The notes: generated by a model not told the origin, from the letters alone. A stretch of DNA of 64,000 nucleotides from Streptomyces albipurpureus (GCF_023701525.1 NZ_JAMQAW010000029.1:160700-224699), one strand, 5' to 3'; positions 34,081-44,102 are shown, numbered from the stretch's first letter. Numbers and translations: made by a program.

Positions 34081-37000
34081 ATGGGGCGCCAGGAGAAGCC
34101 GTTGGACCCAGGGGCCGGACCCGTGCAGCGATTCGCCCATGACCTGCGCGAGCTGCGCCGGGCCGCGGGTGGACCCACCTACCGCGAGATGGCCCGCACT
34201 TCGGTGTACTCCGCGCCAACCCTCTCCGCCGCCGCGTCCGGGGTTCGGCTACCCACCCTCGCGGTCGCCCTCGCGTACGCGGCCGCGTGCGGTGCGGAGC
34301 CGGCCGAGTGGGAGAAGCGCTGGCAGGAAGCGGCCGACTCCGACCCCGGGCCAGCGCCGGACGATGGTGGCAACGCCCCCTATCCCGGCCTCGCCCGCTA
34401 CGGTCCGGAGGACCGCCACCACTTCTTCGGGCGCGATGAGCTCATCGCCGATCTGGTCGCACTCACCCGGCGGGCGCCCTTCGCCGCCCTGGTCGGGGCG
34501 TCCGGCAGCGGTAAGTCATCGCTCCTGCGGGCCGGGCTGATCCCCGCCCTGCGCGAGATCCGGGGTGATCAGTCACCGGCCGGTTCCCCAGAGCCGCCGT
34601 CGGTGATCCGCATCCTCACCCCGGGACCGGCCCCCGCCCGTACCCATCGGGCACTCTTCACCGAAGGTGCGCTGGTTCTGGTCGACCAGTTCGAGGAGGC
34701 CTTCACCCTCTGCCATGACCCGGCCGAACGAGCCGCGTTCATCGAACTGCTGGTGAACTCGGCAGCGCGGGTGGTCATCGCGGTACGCGCGGACTTCTAC
34801 GGTCGGTGCGCCGAGCACCGAAGCCTGGCGGCGGCGCTGAAGGAGAGCGTCCTGCTCGTCGGACCGATGGCCCCCGAGCAGCTGCGCGAAGCGGTGGTGG
34901 GCCCCGCGACGGCCGAGCGGCTGATAGTCGAGCGCGGTCTGACCGCGCGGATCGTCGCCGATGTGGCCGATGAACCGGGCGGGCTGCCGCTGATGTCGCA
35001 CGCCCTGCTGGAGACCTGGCGACGCCGGCGGGGACGGACCCTGACCGAGACGGCGTACGACGCGATCGGCGGTGTGCAGGGCGCGATCGCCCACACCGCC
35101 GAGGAGGTCTTCGCCGACTTCACCGAAGCGGAGGCGGCGACGGCCCGGCTCCTTCTGCTGCGGCTGATATCCCCGGGCGACGGCGGCCAGGACACCCGCC
35201 GCCCCGCGGACCGTACCGAGCTGCTCCATCTGCCAGGCTCCGAACGCGTCCTGGAACAACTGGTCCACTCCCGTCTGCTGACCGTCGACGCATCGGCCGT
35301 GAACCTGGCGCACGAGGCCCTGATCACCGGTTGGCCCCGGCTGCGGCGGTGGATCGAGGACGATCGCGATCTGCTGCGACTGCACCGCCGGCTGATGGAC
35401 GCGGCCCGGAACTGGGAAGAGCTCGAACGGGAGCCGGGAGCGCTGTACCGGGGCGGACAGTTGGAGTCCGCTCGCGAGGCCTTTGGCCTACCGGCGGCCA
35501 TATCCCGGCTCCCCCAGCCGTCGGGGGGTCCGGCCCGGCTGCTGGCCCGGGTGCGACGCGGGGCACCCGCCGAAGCCGCTTCGTCCGATGTGGCGCAGCG
35601 GAACTCCGCCTCCCGGCTCACCCCCCAGGAGCGCGACTTCCTGACCGCCTCCCTGGCCGCGTACGACAGCGAGCTACGCGCCTCCGCCCGCACCACCCAT
35701 CGCCTACGGGCCCTGACCGTCGCGCTCTCCGTCCTGCTCTGTCTCGCCGTCATCGCCGGGTTGGCGCTCTGGGAACAGAACCAGGCGGGTGAGCGCCGGG
35801 CCACCGAGGCCGAGGCCCGGCGCACCGTCCAGGTGGCGTCCGTACTCCGGGAGTCGGACCCCCGGGCGGCGATGTGGCTGAGCCTGACGGCCTGGCAGTT
35901 GGCCGACCTGCCCGAGACCCGGCAGGCGCTGCTCGAAGCGGCGGCCCAGCCGGAGGTGGACAGCTTCACTCCAGCCCTTCCGGAGTCCGATGCCCCGGAG
36001 AACAGCGTCTGGGTGCGCTACAGCGCCGATGGCCGGACCTATCTCAGGGTTTCCCCCGACCGTGTCGACACCTGGGATGTGGAGTCTCGGGAGACCAAGG
36101 AGGAGTTGCCCGGGCTCGGTGACCACGCGGCACGGATCGTGGAGATCGCTCCGGATCTGCGTACGGTCGCCGTCCGCACCTCGCGGGGCATCCGGCTGTG
36201 GGATCTGGCGGCCGGCGGACTGGTCGGCCCGGCGTTCGGGCCGATCGGCCGGGACATGGAGGGATACTTCGCCCCTGGCGGGAGACTCTTCGCGGTCTAC
36301 GCTCGCGGTGGTCGGCTCCAGCTCTGGGACACCCGCACCGGCCGCCGGCTGCTGGACACCGGGGACGGTCAGAGCATCCGCCGGGCCGCGGTCTCCGCCG
36401 ATGACCGGCTGCTGGCGTACTGCCCGGACGACAAGCCCCTCCAGGTCTGGGACGTTCGCGAGCAGCGCCGACTGTCGGTCCCCTGGCTGGGGAAGGCCGG
36501 AGCCTGCGGGGACGGCGAGTTCGCCTTCACCCCGAACAGCCGGTCCATCGCGGTCACCTCGGCAACGGGCGTGCGTACCTGGGAGGTGCGATCCGGCCGT
36601 GAACTTCCGGCCATCGTCCTGGACGGTATGCCCCGGCTGGCGTTCAGTGCCGACGGCGCCCATGCGGCGACCCTGACCGGCAACACGGTGAGGATCTGGC
36701 GTACCGCGCTGACCGGCTCACCGATCCATGACATCCCCGTCAGTGGTTCCGGGTTGTCCGATCTGAGGCTGGACATGGCCTCGGGGGTGTTGCGCTACAC
36801 GGCGGGTTCGGAACCCAGCGAGAACATACGAACCGTCGCCTTCGACAAGCCCAAGACCGAGACCGAGACCAAGGCAAGGAAGTGGGAAGCCACCCCGTTC
36901 ATCGGTGCACGGTTCGGCCCGGACGGTACGAGACTGGTCACCCTTCGGCCCGGGGTCTATGAACTGCGCGACGCCAACGGCCGATTGCGCACCCGGTTCC

Positions 37001-37857
37001 CCGGGCCCCGGTCCGCCGAGAGCCCGTACGACATGCCCATGGCCATCAGCTCCGGCGAGGACTTCCTCGCCCGGCTGAACCCCAGGGGCCGGCTGGTCGT
37101 CCACCGGATCGGCTTCCCGAAGGACGATGTGACCTTCCCCGCGCGCCCGGACATCAGCGCTCTCGCCTTCACCGCCCACCGGACGGTCGCCGCCTCCCGT
37201 TCCTCCATGGCGGCCAAGTCCATCGATATCGCGGATGCCGAGAAGGGTTCCTGGCACACCCTGCGCCGAGGAGCGGACGGAAGGATTCTCACCTCCTCCT
37301 GGGACGGCCTGCTCTTCACCGATGAACGCCAGGTGGTCGCCGCTGAGGACGGCACCGTGCGCCGGGCCATGAACAGCGAGCAGTGGCCGGTGTCGATGGC
37401 CGTCAGCGCGGACGGGCTCTACACGGCCATGAGCGATCATCTGGGTCGCACCACGCTCTGGGAGAGCGGTGGACACCAGCTGCGCGCGGTTCTCGTCCCC
37501 GCCCGGGAGAGCGGATCGACCTCAGGCCAGGCGCCGGCCCTGGCGTTCTCCCCGGACGGCAGGACCCTGGCGATCGGGGGCGCGGACGGCTCCATCCGGC
37601 TCTGGGACACCTCCGAACCCCGCTCCAGCGGTTCACCGCTGCCCCGTGCCAACGGCCCGGTCCTGGCCCTGTCCTTCGACCAGAACGGATCACGGCTCCA
37701 GGTGACCACTCCGCACCTGGCCTCACGCTTGTATCCGCTCGATGCCCGGCACGCGGCGCAGACCATCTGCGAGCGGCTGTCCGCCACGCCCCTCTGGGAG
37801 GTGGATTGGGAGCGGCATCTGCCGGGGGTGTCCTATCGGCCGCGCTGCCCTTCCTAG
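34081..37857 (+). CDS. HTH-nSTAND1 NTPase-WD40 protein
   Basis: A 1258-residue STAND protein. Residues 10-75 are an XRE-like HTH (RFAHDLRELRRAAGGPTYREMARTSVYSAPTL). Residues 100-450 are an nSTAND1 NTPase with FFGRDELI, Walker A GASGSGKSSLL near 139-149, Walker B LVLVDQFEEAF, and a winged-helix region ending NLAHEALITGWPRL. A membrane helix at about 541-561 (LTVALSVLLCLAVIAGLALW) precedes degenerate WD40-type repeats to the end (SPDGRTLAIGGADGSIRLWD). ATG 34081 is preceded by GGGAGGGG; an earlier start at 34000 lacks a site. Such proteins are signal-sensing switches; ligand unknown. Confidence 0.92.
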   Translation: MGRQEKPLDPGAGPVQRFAHDLRELRRAAGGPTYREMARTSVYSAPTLSAAASGVRLPTLAVALAYAAACGAEPAEWEKRWQEAADSDPGPAPDDGGNAPYPGLARYGPEDRHHFFGRDELIADLVALTRRAPFAALVGASGSGKSSLLRAGLIPALREIRGDQSPAGSPEPPSVIRILTPGPAPARTHRALFTEGALVLVDQFEEAFTLCHDPAERAAFIELLVNSAARVVIAVRADFYGRCAEHRSLAAALKESVLLVGPMAPEQLREAVVGPATAERLIVERGLTARIVADVADEPGGLPLMSHALLETWRRRRGRTLTETAYDAIGGVQGAIAHTAEEVFADFTEAEAATARLLLLRLISPGDGGQDTRRPADRTELLHLPGSERVLEQLVHSRLLTVDASAVNLAHEALITGWPRLRRWIEDDRDLLRLHRRLMDAARNWEELEREPGALYRGGQLESAREAFGLPAAISRLPQPSGGPARLLARVRRGAPAEAASSDVAQRNSASRLTPQERDFLTASLAAYDSELRASARTTHRLRALTVALSVLLCLAVIAGLALWEQNQAGERRATEAEARRTVQVASVLRESDPRAAMWLSLTAWQLADLPETRQALLEAAAQPEVDSFTPALPESDAPENSVWVRYSADGRTYLRVSPDRVDTWDVESRETKEELPGLGDHAARIVEIAPDLRTVAVRTSRGIRLWDLAAGGLVGPAFGPIGRDMEGYFAPGGRLFAVYARGGRLQLWDTRTGRRLLDTGDGQSIRRAAVSADDRLLAYCPDDKPLQVWDVREQRRLSVPWLGKAGACGDGEFAFTPNSRSIAVTSATGVRTWEVRSGRELPAIVLDGMPRLAFSADGAHAATLTGNTVRIWRTALTGSPIHDIPVSGSGLSDLRLDMASGVLRYTAGSEPSENIRTVAFDKPKTETETKARKWEATPFIGARFGPDGTRLVTLRPGVYELRDANGRLRTRFPGPRSAESPYDMPMAISSGEDFLARLNPRGRLVVHRIGFPKDDVTFPARPDISALAFTAHRTVAASRSSMAAKSIDIADAEKGSWHTLRRGADGRILTSSWDGLLFTDERQVVAAEDGTVRRAMNSEQWPVSMAVSADGLYTAMSDHLGRTTLWESGGHQLRAVLVPARESGSTSGQAPALAFSPDGRTLAIGGADGSIRLWDTSEPRSSGSPLPRANGPVLALSFDQNGSRLQVTTPHLASRLYPLDARHAAQTICERLSATPLWEVDWERHLPGVSYRPRCPS

Positions 37858-37996
37858 AGGGGTGCGTCGAAGTCCGCGAGGGCGGGTCGGCGGGGGCCGC
37901 GGGTGGGCGGACGGACAGGTTCACCCCCCACAGACCGGGCACTTCACCAGGCTCACCCATCGACTTCACCGGGGACTCTTTGTCAGCATGTGCCCC

Positions 37997-39505
37997 ATGA
38001 CCCAGATCATCAAAGGCGCCAATGTGCTTGTCCCCACGTCCCGGCTACGGGTGGCGGTGGGCCGGAGCGCGGCGCCAGGGGTTCCCGGTGTGGATGCGTC
38101 GGCCCTGTTGCTCGACGCTTCGGGGAAGGTGCGTGGGGACGCTGACCTGGTGTTCTACAACCAACCGCAGCATCCATCGGGTGCGGTGCGACACAGCGGG
38201 ACCGCACAGGGCAACGGGCAGCTCGCGGAGTGGCTGGAGTTGGACCTGGTGGGCATCGAGCCCGCGGTGCAACGGGTGGTGCTCGCCGCGTCCTGCGATG
38301 GCGGAGTCTTCGGAGCGGTGCCGGGGCTCTTCATCCAGGCGCTGGGGCCGGACGGGGTGGTGGTGATGCACTACGCCGTGACGGACGCGACCACCGAGAC
38401 GGCCTTCGTACTCGGGGAGTTCTACCGGCGCAACGGGATGTGGAGGTTCCGGGCGGTGGGTCAGGGGTACGCCTCCGGACTCGCGGGGCTGGCAACGGAC
38501 TTCGGCATCACCGTGGCGGAGCCGACCGCCCCACCCGCGCCGCAGCCGACAACACCGCCGGCACCGGTCCCCTACCAACCGCAGCCCGCACCGCCCCCGG
38601 CCTTCCAAGTCCCCTCCGCGCCGCAGGCGTTCCCACCGCCCGCCGCACCGGCGGCGTACGCGCACCCGGCTCCGGCCCCGTACCAGCAGCCCGCGCCACC
38701 GCCCGCACCCGCGCCCTTCCAGCCCCTGGCCGGGCACCCCGCTCCCGCCGCGTACCCACCGCAGGCGGCACCAGGGGGCTATCCGCCCCCCGCCGCGTAT
38801 CCGGCATATCCGCGGCCCGCCGGACCGACCCCGTACCAGCAGCAGCCGTCGCCACCACCCGCGCACCAGCAGCCCGCGCAGCCCGCCCCGGTCGCTCCCC
38901 CGCCGGATCCCTTCGGCACGCTGCCCAGCTTCCACCCCTTCACCCGACGCGGGCATGGAACGGTCACCGTCAGCGTCGATGTCCCGCTACCGCCGGGGCC
39001 CGCGTTGATCGAGGCCTGGCGACAGGGCGACGGCTACTTCTCGGTCAAGTCGCTCTCCCACCGCCATGAGCCGGAGGACCGCTATTTCAGTACCGGTCTG
39101 ACCGATTTCCGGGGCCGGGCGATCACGCGTATCCCGACCCAGGGTCAGCTGCGCCTTCGGGTCGAGGCGGACGGCAACTGGACCGTGGTGATCCATCCGC
39201 TCTCGGCGATACGCCGGCTGGACCGTCTCGCGGTGCAGGGCAGGGGCGACGAGGTCTTCGCCTACACGGGACCGCCCGCGGAGCTCGATGTGTCGTTCCG
39301 GGGCGACAGGTACGACCATGACGACATCACGATCACCACCCGGGCGCTGTTCGGCCCGGAGGATTCCTTTGACCACCCCGAACCGCTTCTGCGGGATGCG
39401 GTCGGCCCGTTCCGGCAGACCGTCCCCCTCTTCGAGGGACCGCTGTTCCTGACCGTGCAGAGCGAAGGGCAGTGGTCGCTGCACATACGCCCGCCCAGGA
39501 CGTGA
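37997..39505 (+). CDS. TerD domain protein with Pro-rich linker and C-terminal beta repeats
   Basis: A 502-residue fusion. Residues 1-175 are a TerD domain (GVDASALLLDASGKVRGDADLVFYN, TDATTETAFVLGEFYRRNGMWRFRAVGQGYASGL). Residues 178-310 are a Pro/Ala/Gln-rich linker. Residues 315-502 form a beta-rich region in two related halves, each ending in a strand pair of the form LxLxVxxxGxW (LRLRVEADGNWTVVIHPL and LFLTVQSEGQWSLHIRP). No secretion signal is seen. The preceding HTH-nSTAND gene is 139 bp upstream on the same strand. An in-frame ATG at 37988 is nearer to a GGGGA and could be the true start. Confidence 0.88.
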   Translation: MTQIIKGANVLVPTSRLRVAVGRSAAPGVPGVDASALLLDASGKVRGDADLVFYNQPQHPSGAVRHSGTAQGNGQLAEWLELDLVGIEPAVQRVVLAASCDGGVFGAVPGLFIQALGPDGVVVMHYAVTDATTETAFVLGEFYRRNGMWRFRAVGQGYASGLAGLATDFGITVAEPTAPPAPQPTTPPAPVPYQPQPAPPPAFQVPSAPQAFPPPAAPAAYAHPAPAPYQQPAPPPAPAPFQPLAGHPAPAAYPPQAAPGGYPPPAAYPAYPRPAGPTPYQQQPSPPPAHQQPAQPAPVAPPPDPFGTLPSFHPFTRRGHGTVTVSVDVPLPPGPALIEAWRQGDGYFSVKSLSHRHEPEDRYFSTGLTDFRGRAITRIPTQGQLRLRVEADGNWTVVIHPLSAIRRLDRLAVQGRGDEVFAYTGPPAELDVSFRGDRYDHDDITITTRALFGPEDSFDHPEPLLRDAVGPFRQTVPLFEGPLFLTVQSEGQWSLHIRPPRT

Positions 39506-39536
39506 CGGGGCCCGTCAGCGCCCGGTCCCGGACATG

Positions 39537-39574
39537 ACGAAGGGCGGGCCCGTATCCCCAGGGCCCGCCCTCGT
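39537..39574. terminator. bidirectional terminator between convergent genes
   Basis: A strong hairpin, ACGA-GGGCGGGCCC paired with GGGCCCGCCCTCGT (one bulged A, 9-base loop), between the convergent TerD-fusion and aminotransferase genes. Confidence 0.8.
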
Positions 39575-39614
39575 CGGTCTCCACGAGGCCGGTGCGACAG
39601 CGCTAGCGGTCGGC

Positions 39615-40985
39615 TCAGCCTTCGACGGTGTACCGGTCCGCGACCGTCAGCGCCGAGTCCAGGATCGCCAGGCCTTCCTTGGCCTCCGCCTCGCTGACGT
39701 TGCACGGCGGCACGGTGTGGGTGCGGTTCATGTTGACGAACGGCCAGAGGCCCTGCGCCTTGCACTCGGCGGCGAAGGCGGCCATCGGGGCGTTCGCCTC
39801 ACCGGAGGCGTTGTAGGGCACCAGCGGCTCATGCGTCGCCCGGTCCTTGACGAGGTCCAGCGCCCAGAACACTCCGGTACCGCGCACCTCGCCCACGCTC
39901 GGGTGGCGCTCGGCCAGCTCGCGCAGGCCCGGGCCCAGTACGGTCTCGCCGATGCGGGCCGCGTGCTCGACGATCTTCTCGTCCTCCATCACCTGGATGG
40001 TGGCGACGGCCGCGGCACACGCCAGCGGGTGGCCGGAGTAGGTGAGTCCGCCGGGGTAGGCGCGGGTCTCGAAGGTGGCCGCGATCTCCGCGGAGATCGC
40101 CACACCGCCGAGCGGCACATAGCCCGAGTTCACGCCCTTGGCGAAGGTCAGCAGGTCGGGCACGACATCGAAGTGCTCGGACGCGAACCACTTGCCGGTA
40201 CGGCCGAAGCCCGCCATGACCTCGTCGAGGATGAAGACGATCCCGTACCGGTCGCAGATCTCGCGCACGCCCTGGAGATAGCCGGGCGGCGGAACCATGA
40301 TTCCCGCGGTGCCCGGGATGGTCTCCAGCACGATCGCGGCAATGGTGCCCGGACCCTCGAAGGCGATGGTGTCCTCCAGGTGCTGGAGGGCGCGCTGGGC
40401 CTCTTCGGCCTCGGTGGCCGAGTAGAAGGGCGAGCGGTAGAGGAACGGCGCCCAGAAGTGCACCACTCCGGAGGTGCCGTTGTCGGACGCCCACCGTCGC
40501 GGGTCGCCGGTGACATTGATCGCGGTGGTGGTGCCGCCGTGGTACGAGCGGTAGGCGGAGAGCACCTTGGGGCGGCTGGTGTGCAGCCGGGCCATCCGGA
40601 TGGCGTTCTCGATCGCCTCAGCGCCACCGTTGGTGAAGAAGATCTTGTCCAGATCGCCCGGGGTGCGCTCGGCGATCAGCCGGGCGGCCTCCGAGCGCGG
40701 CTCCACGGCGAACGCGGGCGCGAAGGTGGACAGCTTGCCCGCCTGCTCCTGGATCGCGGCCACGACCTTCGGGTGCTGATACCCGATGTTGGTGTAGACG
40801 AGGCCGCTGGTGAAGTCGAGATAGCGCTTGCCCTCGTAGTCCCAGAAGTACGAACCCTCAGCGCCGGCGACGGCGAGCGGGTCGATCAGCCCCTGGGCGG
40901 ACCACGAGTGGAAGACGTGCGCGCGGTCTGCGGCCTTCACGGCGGCGCCGGCCTGGGGATCAACGGGATGGGCTTGAGCGGTCAT
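39615..40985 (-). CDS. class III PLP-dependent aminotransferase
   Basis: A 456-residue omega-aminotransferase. FILDEVMAGFGRTGKW contains the cofactor Asp254, and LTFAKGVNSGYVPLGG carries the Schiff-base Lys283. It moves an amino group from an amine or omega-amino acid to pyruvate or a 2-oxo acid; residues seen do not fix the substrate. Near relatives are annotated as aspartate or taurine-pyruvate-type aminotransferases. I chose ATG 40985; the upstream frame start at 41006 has no site. It is divergent from the DJ-1/MarR pair across a promoter region with palindromes. Confidence 0.93.
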   Translation of the reverse strand: MTAQAHPVDPQAGAAVKAADRAHVFHSWSAQGLIDPLAVAGAEGSYFWDYEGKRYLDFTSGLVYTNIGYQHPKVVAAIQEQAGKLSTFAPAFAVEPRSEAARLIAERTPGDLDKIFFTNGGAEAIENAIRMARLHTSRPKVLSAYRSYHGGTTTAINVTGDPRRWASDNGTSGVVHFWAPFLYRSPFYSATEAEEAQRALQHLEDTIAFEGPGTIAAIVLETIPGTAGIMVPPPGYLQGVREICDRYGIVFILDEVMAGFGRTGKWFASEHFDVVPDLLTFAKGVNSGYVPLGGVAISAEIAATFETRAYPGGLTYSGHPLACAAAVATIQVMEDEKIVEHAARIGETVLGPGLRELAERHPSVGEVRGTGVFWALDLVKDRATHEPLVPYNASGEANAPMAAFAAECKAQGLWPFVNMNRTHTVPPCNVSEAEAKEGLAILDSALTVADRYTVEG

Positions 40986-41087
40986 GGAAGAGAGCGTAAG
41001 GAACACCGCCGGGGGCTGACATCACCATCCTGTCTGTCCTGCGCCGCTTTCCTCGTCGTTCTGTCGGGTGCCCGAGGGAATTTTTGA

Positions 41088-41122
41088 CAGCATGCTGCCA
41101 CTATGACAGTCTTCTGTCATAG
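41088..41122. promoter_or_regulatory. two palindromes in the aminotransferase/DJ-1 promoter region
   Basis: CAGCATGCTG (41088-41097) and the perfect inverted repeat CTATGACAG/CTGTCATAG around TCTT (41101-41122), next to a TTGACA (41084-41089). Both lie between divergent genes and immediately upstream of the DJ-1/MarR pair, so MarR is the prime candidate ligand. Confidence 0.6.
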
Positions 41123-41155
41123 CTACTGAGGGCATACCCACCGAGGGAGAACACG

Positions 41156-41818
41156 ATGAGCGGCACCACCATCCATCTCGCCGTCTACGACGACTTCGCC
41201 GACTGGGAGCCGGGTTACGCCACCTCCCAGCTCACCCAGCACGGCTTCACCGTCCGTACCGTCGGACTGACCACCGACCCCGTGACCACCATGGGCGGCA
41301 TCCGCGTCCAGCCCGACCTGACCATCGACGAGCTGACGCCCGAGGCCATCGCGGACAGCGCGCTGCTGCTGCTCACCGGCTCCACCCGGTGGGACACCGG
41401 CGATGACCTCGCCCCCTTCGCCGCCAAAGCGGGTGGCTTCCTCGCCGCGGGCGTCCCGGTCGCCGCCATCTGCGGGGCCACGCTGGGCCTGGCCCGCGCG
41501 GGGCTGCTCGATGACCGCGACCACACCAGCGCCGTCTCCTTCTACCTCGCGGCCTCCGGCTACCAGGGCGGCGAGCGCTACCAGGAAGCCGACGCCGTCA
41601 CCGACGGCGATCTGATCACCGCGGGTCCGACCGAGCCCATCGCCTTCGCCCGGGAGATCCTCGGCAAGCTCGGTGTGTACGAGGAGAGGAAGCTCGACGC
41701 CTGGTACCGGCTCTTCCATGACTCGGACGCCTCCGCCTACGCCGTTCTCCAAGGAGCCGACGAGCCGGCCGAAGGGGCAGCCGACGCGGCAACGGCCGAT
41801 TCGCGCGGCACGTCATGA
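41156..41818 (+). CDS. DJ-1/PfpI family protein
   Basis: A 220-residue protein of the class I glutamine-amidotransferase-like superfamily. LAVYDDFADWEPGYA opens the fold, and the nucleophile elbow is VAAICGATLGLARAG with its Cys. Members include chaperones, glyoxalases and isonitrile hydratases; the sequence does not decide. It shares an ATGA overlap with the MarR gene behind it, so both are one transcript, probably repressed by MarR. Confidence 0.88.
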   Translation: MSGTTIHLAVYDDFADWEPGYATSQLTQHGFTVRTVGLTTDPVTTMGGIRVQPDLTIDELTPEAIADSALLLLTGSTRWDTGDDLAPFAAKAGGFLAAGVPVAAICGATLGLARAGLLDDRDHTSAVSFYLAASGYQGGERYQEADAVTDGDLITAGPTEPIAFAREILGKLGVYEERKLDAWYRLFHDSDASAYAVLQGADEPAEGAADAATADSRGTS

Positions 41819-42261
41819 GCCGGTCGGAGCAGGACCTGCTGAGCCGGACGGCGCTGGGGATCTTCCGGTTGAACGGCCAGTTCCTCGCCGCGTCCGAAGA
41901 ACTGGCCGCGCCGGCCGGGCTCACCGCCGCCTGGTGGCAGGTGCTCGGAGCCGTACTGCACGAACCGCTCCCGGTCGCCGGGATCGCCCGCGAGATGGGG
42001 ATCACCCGGCAGAGCGTGCAGCGGATCGCCGATCTGCTGGTCGAGCGGGGGCTCGCGGCGTACGAACCCAATCCGGCGCATCGACGGGCCAAGCTGCTGC
42101 GCCCGACGGACGAGGGACTGGCCGCGGTGGAGCGACTCGGGCCCGGCCACGCGGCGCTGGCGGCGCGACTGGCCGAGGTGCTCGGTGCCGAGCGGTTCGC
42201 GGAGACCGCCCGGGTGCTGGAAGAGCTGTCCAAGGCGATGGACAGCGTCCAGAAAGGGTGA
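41815..42261 (+). CDS. MarR family regulator
   Basis: A 148-residue winged-helix regulator (GIAREMGITRQSVQRIADLLVERGLAAYEPNPAHRRAKLLRPT, the wing and recognition helix of MarR). Coupled to the DJ-1 gene by an ATGA overlap. Two palindromes upstream of that gene are likely operators. The ligand is unknown. Confidence 0.9.
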   Translation: MSRSEQDLLSRTALGIFRLNGQFLAASEELAAPAGLTAAWWQVLGAVLHEPLPVAGIAREMGITRQSVQRIADLLVERGLAAYEPNPAHRRAKLLRPTDEGLAAVERLGPGHAALAARLAEVLGAERFAETARVLEELSKAMDSVQKG

Positions 42262-42320
42262 CAAGAGCACTATCCTCAGCCCGGTCCGCAGATGTCGCGA
42301 CTGGGGGAGGACACGCGGCG

Positions 42321-44102
42321 ATGGATCAACTCACGCCCGGGGACCCACGGAGTATCGGTGCGTATCGGCTGCTGGCCCGGTTGGGGGCGGGCGGGATGGG
42401 CCAGGTGTATCTCGCCCGCAGCGACCGGGGGCGTACGGTCGCCGTCAAACTCGTACGGCGGGAGCTCGCCGAACAGGAGGAGTTCCGCGACCGCTTCCGG
42501 CAGGAGGTGCACGCGGCCCGCCGGGTAGGCGGCAACTGGACCGCACCCGTACTGGACGCGGACACCGAAGCAGCCGTGCCCTGGCTCGCCACCGGCTATG
42601 CCGCCGGTCCCTCACTGCGCTCGGTCATCGCCCAAGGGCCGCTGCCAGAACGTTCGGTACGCATCCTGGGAACGGGGTTAGCCCATGCGCTCACCGACAT
42701 CCACGGCGCGGGCCTGATCCACCGCGACCTCAAGCCCTCCAACATCCTGATCACCCTCGACGGCCCCCGGGTCATCGACTTCGGCATCGCCCGCGCCCTG
42801 GAGACCGCGTCCGACGGAGGGCTCACCCGCACCGGCTCGGTCATCGGCTCCCCCGGTTTCATGGCCCCCGAACAGGTCAGGGCCACCCGGGTCACCGAGG
42901 CGTCCGACATCTTCTGCCTGGGCTCGGTACTGGCGTACGCGGCCACCGGCCAACTCCCCTTCGGCTCACCCGACAGCGGCCAACACGCGGTGATGTACCG
43001 GATCGCCCAGGAAGAACCGGAACTGACGGGAGTACCGGACGGCCTGGCCGATCTGGTCCGGGACTGCCTCCGCAAAAGCCCGTCCGAGCGGCCGGGGCTG
43101 ACCGAGATCCTGGAGCGTACCCGGACGGAGGAAGGCGACGAGCCCTGGTTGCCGGCGGCACTGGTGGCCCGGCTCGGACGCCATGCGGTGAGCCTGCTGG
43201 AGGTGGAACAGCCACCGGAACGCACTCCTACGCAGGTCGTACCGGCCCCGGGCACACCACCAGGACCTGATCCAGGGGCCACCCCTCCCCGATCCAGTCC
43301 CACGCCACCCACTCCTCCGACCTGGCCCGCTTCCCCAGCGTTCACCCCCGCCCCCGCCGCTCCGGGGGCGAACTTCCCCACCGCACCCGGCTCCCTACCC
43401 ACCCCCACCCCTGGGTCCGTACCACCGCCCGGCACCCCAGCGGGCTTCCCCCCGGCGCCCGGGGGGCCGCAAGGGCCTCACCCGGGCATGGGTTCGGCGG
43501 CCTCGCCCACCCAGTCAGCGCCCTACCTTCCCCAGCGACCGTCCTACCCCCACCCCCGGCCCCCGGCCAGGAGCACCCGGGCGTCGCAGTTCAGCGTCAT
43601 CGCGCTGGGGGTGGCGGCCGTGCTGATAGCGGTGGCGTCGGGCAGTTGGGTGTACTACGCCCTCAAGGACCCGGACCAGGGTCCCCCAAACCCCCAACCG
43701 AGCCCCACACTGGCCGGCCCATCCCCCGAAGTGAGCACGACTCCCGCCCAGTCGCCCCAACCGAGCGGCGATCTACCCCGTCAGTACATCGGCACCTGGC
43801 GCGCCACCTTCGACTCGGGCGACGGCACCCACACCCGCCTGATGAAGATCAGCCAGGGCGCGACGGGCGAGAAGACCATGGTCCTCACCGGAACCGGCCC
43901 AAGCTACGACTGCCGCTGGTCCGCCACCCTCCAGAAGGCAGGGCCACCCCTGGAGTTGGGACCGACCCAACTGGACAGCGGCGACACCGGCAGCTGCTCG
44001 CCCGGCCAGTGGAGCCGACTGGAGTTGACGGGCACCTCCACCCTCATCCGCGAACTCGTCGGATCGGGCGGCACACCGCTGACGTACACCCGTACCGAAT
44101 GA
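42321..44102 (+). CDS. membrane-anchored Ser/Thr protein kinase
   Basis: A 593-residue Hanks-type kinase. The Gly loop LGAGGMGQVY, Lys43 in VAVKLV, HRDLKPSN (Asp136), DFGIA (153-157) and PGFMAPEQ are all present, so it should be active. A Pro-rich linker (about 300-420) leads to a membrane helix around 424-446 and a 145-residue extracytoplasmic domain with two Cys (YDCRWS, GSCSPG) that looks like a lipocalin-type sensor. No PASTA repeats. The ATG at 42321 is 59 bp after the MarR gene. Confidence 0.93.
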   Translation: MDQLTPGDPRSIGAYRLLARLGAGGMGQVYLARSDRGRTVAVKLVRRELAEQEEFRDRFRQEVHAARRVGGNWTAPVLDADTEAAVPWLATGYAAGPSLRSVIAQGPLPERSVRILGTGLAHALTDIHGAGLIHRDLKPSNILITLDGPRVIDFGIARALETASDGGLTRTGSVIGSPGFMAPEQVRATRVTEASDIFCLGSVLAYAATGQLPFGSPDSGQHAVMYRIAQEEPELTGVPDGLADLVRDCLRKSPSERPGLTEILERTRTEEGDEPWLPAALVARLGRHAVSLLEVEQPPERTPTQVVPAPGTPPGPDPGATPPRSSPTPPTPPTWPASPAFTPAPAAPGANFPTAPGSLPTPTPGSVPPPGTPAGFPPAPGGPQGPHPGMGSAASPTQSAPYLPQRPSYPHPRPPARSTRASQFSVIALGVAAVLIAVASGSWVYYALKDPDQGPPNPQPSPTLAGPSPEVSTTPAQSPQPSGDLPRQYIGTWRATFDSGDGTHTRLMKISQGATGEKTMVLTGTGPSYDCRWSATLQKAGPPLELGPTQLDSGDTGSCSPGQWSRLELTGTSTLIRELVGSGGTPLTYTRTE

